Positions 4,487 through 6,392 of a stretch of 6,392 bases of DNA are shown here, piece after piece. The position numbers and the translations under genes were made by a program. This stretch comes from an uncultured bacterium (GTDB taxonomy: Bacteria > Planctomycetota > Phycisphaerae > Sedimentisphaerales > Anaerobacaceae). The stretch is taken from the NCBI GenBank assembly GCA_913009865.1, contig CAJVYK010000109.1, forward strand, positions 1 to 6,392. The letters run 5' to 3'. Each line of letters begins with the position of its first letter. Position 1 is the stretch's first letter. The notes beneath the pieces were generated by a model that was given only the letters and a program-made list of their open reading frames with translations, made no database searches and was not told the origin of the DNA.

Positions 4487-6392
4487 ATGAGCATAAAGAG
4501 AACCATTTTATCGGCAGCGGCTGTTTTCTGGATGCTGTCGTATCTTATGGCGGCGCCGTCTTTTCCGGCGGCAGGCGGAGAAAATCTTCTCAAGGCGCCT
4601 GATTTCGAAATAGACCCCGGCGCTCAAAAAATCGTGTCCTCAATTAAAAAGGGTAGATTAGTCCGTTTTTACAGTAACCCTGAGCAGGGCTACTATATGA
4701 ATGTCAGTGATAATAAAAAAACATCCTCCGGCAGGCGCTTTCGTGCCCTATTCGATGCTGATTCAGGTTTCAGGACGGGTCGTTACAGCTTGAAAATTGA
4801 TACTACCGGAATTAAGGATGCCCTCTATCGCGTCAATGTAAACTTTTTTCCAACCATTGATTATTCTCCAGATGCAACCTATGAATTCACGTGCCGGCTG
4901 AAATCAAGCCGGCAGGAATCGCAAGTGCGGCTTTACATCATATATGAGCCGGATGATAACAGGCCCAGATACAAATATCAGGATGTTACAGTCGGGAAGA
5001 AATGGAAGGAGTTTACCATACAGCTCTCGTCGGCCAGCTTTAATAAAGCCAAGCGTTCCCATACCCGTATAGAACTTAAAAGTCCCGATTCGGTACTATG
5101 GATTGACGGATTGGAATTGAAAAAAACCGGAGCGAGTGAAAGCGATACATCCGCACACGTACGAAAAGACTCTGAGGCAGCGCTCTACACCGACAGCAAT
5201 AGAGAAAATTTCAATAACAACTGGTATTTTCTCTCGCCATTATATACGGACGACTATGACGAAAATTCTCTAAGAAACGGGATGATTCCGAAACCGGCTG
5301 TTCTTGTAAACCTGCCGTATGGATGGAATGATATAGAAAACGTTCCGTCTGAATATCAGGATATGTACCCGGTTATGCTCGACGAGCCCAACGGAATCGG
5401 ATGGTATTTTAAGGTTTTATCAGAACCTCTGCCGCAAGGGCCCCTGAGCATGAAATTTGAAGGCATATCAGCTTCCTGCCAGGTCTGGCTGAACGGCAAA
5501 TTAGTAAAAACCAACCTGGGTGCCTATACACCTTTCGAGGCCTTGTTAACTAATCTGCGCCGTGATGGAAGCGATATTCTGGCCGTCAAAGTAACTGACA
5601 AAACCAGTCTGGAATTACTTCCGGAAATTGAAAACCCAGGGCCATTTTCTAAAAGCCGTCGATACAAGCGATGGCCCATACCGATGGGAACAGGAGCATC
5701 CCTCATTGCAGGAGGTATCTGGCGCGATGTATGGCTGGTTCAACGTAGGGTTAGCTGGATGCAGACGCCTGATATATCTTCATCGCTGACAAAGATACAG
5801 GTCTCGCCGATTTTACACGGAGATTTAAGCAATACGGAAGTTATCTGTGAACTCTTTGACGCAGATGGTAAAAAGGTTGCTGAATCCGCAGGTAAAGAGC
5901 AGAACCCAATCGTTTTGCGGCCGAAAAACCCAAATCCCTGGCATCCCGGAACGCCATATCTCTATAAATTACGGACATCTCTGAGCAGGTCGGGTGAAAC
6001 ATTGCAGGTAATTGAACAGCCGGTGGCGTTTTTTGATATTTCCATTCGTAATTCTGAATTTTATATAAACCAGGTTCCCTATTTTCTCCGTGGACAGAAC
6101 GGTCCACCCCATACCCTCGTACCGCAGGACAGGGAATATATAAGATCGTATATTGGAAAACTCAAAGAATTAGGGGTGGAAATAACCCGATTTCACACGG
6201 CACCGCCGACTCATGCCTGGCTGGACGAATGTGACCGCCAGGGTATTATGGTAATACTTGAGTCAGCTATTTACGGCTCCATCGGCTGCTATCCATTCGA
6301 CCGTGAGGAATTCCTGGAAAACGCTGAAAAGGAAATGCTCGCAGTTGTCGCCGAATACAAGAGGCATCCGTCAATTGTAATGTGGTGCCTGG
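4487..6392 (+). CDS. Secreted glycoside hydrolase family 2 protein with N-terminal CBM-like domain (3' end outside window)
   Basis: The frame is open for 635 residues to the window edge. ATG 4487 follows a purine-rich site, AAGAAGGGAAAAGG (4471-4484). Residues 1-30 look like a Sec signal peptide (MSIKR, hydrophobic core, AAP/PAAG cleavage region), so the enzyme should leave the cytoplasm. Residues about 33-213 (NLLKAPDFEI to VLWIDGLELKK) resemble a beta-sandwich carbohydrate-binding module of the CBM4/9 type. Residues about 240-420 are the GH2 sugar-binding domain, with CQVWLNGKLVKTNLGAYTPF and GGIWRDVWLV. Residues about 425-515 are the Ig-like domain, ending WHPGTPYLYKL. The TIM barrel starts near 518 with FYINQVPYFLRGQN, LGVEITRFHTAPPTHAWLDE and HPSIVMWCL. 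The window ends where the catalytic acid/base Asn-Glu should follow. Family members are beta-galactosidases, beta-glucuronidases, beta-mannosidases and relatives; the substrate cannot be decided without the C-terminal half. Confidence 0.93.
   Translation, partial: MSIKRTILSAAAVFWMLSYLMAAPSFPAAGGENLLKAPDFEIDPGAQKIVSSIKKGRLVRFYSNPEQGYYMNVSDNKKTSSGRRFRALFDADSGFRTGRYSLKIDTTGIKDALYRVNVNFFPTIDYSPDATYEFTCRLKSSRQESQVRLYIIYEPDDNRPRYKYQDVTVGKKWKEFTIQLSSASFNKAKRSHTRIELKSPDSVLWIDGLELKKTGASESDTSAHVRKDSEAALYTDSNRENFNNNWYFLSPLYTDDYDENSLRNGMIPKPAVLVNLPYGWNDIENVPSEYQDMYPVMLDEPNGIGWYFKVLSEPLPQGPLSMKFEGISASCQVWLNGKLVKTNLGAYTPFEALLTNLRRDGSDILAVKVTDKTSLELLPEIENPGPFSKSRRYKRWPIPMGTGASLIAGGIWRDVWLVQRRVSWMQTPDISSSLTKIQVSPILHGDLSNTEVICELFDADGKKVAESAGKEQNPIVLRPKNPNPWHPGTPYLYKLRTSLSRSGETLQVIEQPVAFFDISIRNSEFYINQVPYFLRGQNGPPHTLVPQDREYIRSYIGKLKELGVEITRFHTAPPTHAWLDECDRQGIMVILESAIYGSIGCYPFDREEFLENAEKEMLAVVAEYKRHPSIVMWCL
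4892..4914. repeat. Intragenic GC-rich inverted repeat in the GH2 gene
   Basis: TGCCGGCT (4892-4899) and AGCCGGCA (4907-4914) form a perfect 8-bp stem around the 7-base loop GAAATCA, within codons for about residues 136-143 in the CBM-like domain. There is no T-tract after it, so it is not a standard terminator. GCCGG is frequent in this region's coding sequence, so the stem may be incidental. Confidence 0.45.

Noticed and set aside
5524..6107. Minus-strand open frames of 60 and 88 codons inside the GH2 gene
   Set aside because: They lie wholly within a well-supported GH2 coding region and show no recognisable domain; antisense shadows.

Overview
The window looks like chromosomal DNA from a Gram-negative environmental bacterium of moderate GC. 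The best guess is a planctomycete of the Phycisphaerae/Sedimentisphaerales type. That guess rests on gene style (a polymerase/ligase fused to a TPR tail, a large secreted GH2 with an N-terminal carbohydrate-binding-like domain) and on short dispersed repeats that run into coding sequence. It is inference; no marker gene here settles the taxonomy.

Layout, left to right. (1) 1-2471, plus strand, envelope polysaccharide: the last 50 residues of a membrane protein that resembles the end of a WecA/MraY-type sugar-phosphate transferase, overlapped by 20 bases by a complete 778-residue O-antigen ligase/polymerase (Wzy_C) with a TPR-like tail. (2) 2472-3480, a visibly AT-richer accessory patch: a strong promoter drives a compact hicB-hicA toxin-antitoxin pair (GTGA overlap), convergent with a small GIY-YIG nuclease-like gene on the minus strand. 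(3) 3483-4232, minus strand: a complete yebC/TACO1-family gene with its own promoter. Its start is near 4232, not at the longer open frame reaching 4388. (4) 4233-4486: divergent intergenic region with two back-to-back promoters and a copy of a dispersed repeat. (5) 4487-6392, plus strand: a secreted glycoside hydrolase family 2 enzyme, cut by the window edge just before the expected catalytic Asn-Glu.

How they work together: the first two genes plausibly belong to one surface-polysaccharide locus. hicBA is a self-contained module. yebC is a housekeeping translation-factor/regulator gene and could co-transcribe the GIY-YIG gene 75 bases downstream. The GH2 gene is probably the first gene of a polysaccharide-degradation unit running off to the right.

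No convincing new multi-gene system is visible. The most interesting signal is a set of short repeats embedded in or touching genes: a 10-bp-period CACGAA array and a palindromic element, both in frame inside the ligase; a near-identical copy of the palindromic element in the yebC leader; and a 7-bp tandem repeat forming the last codons and stop of yebC.
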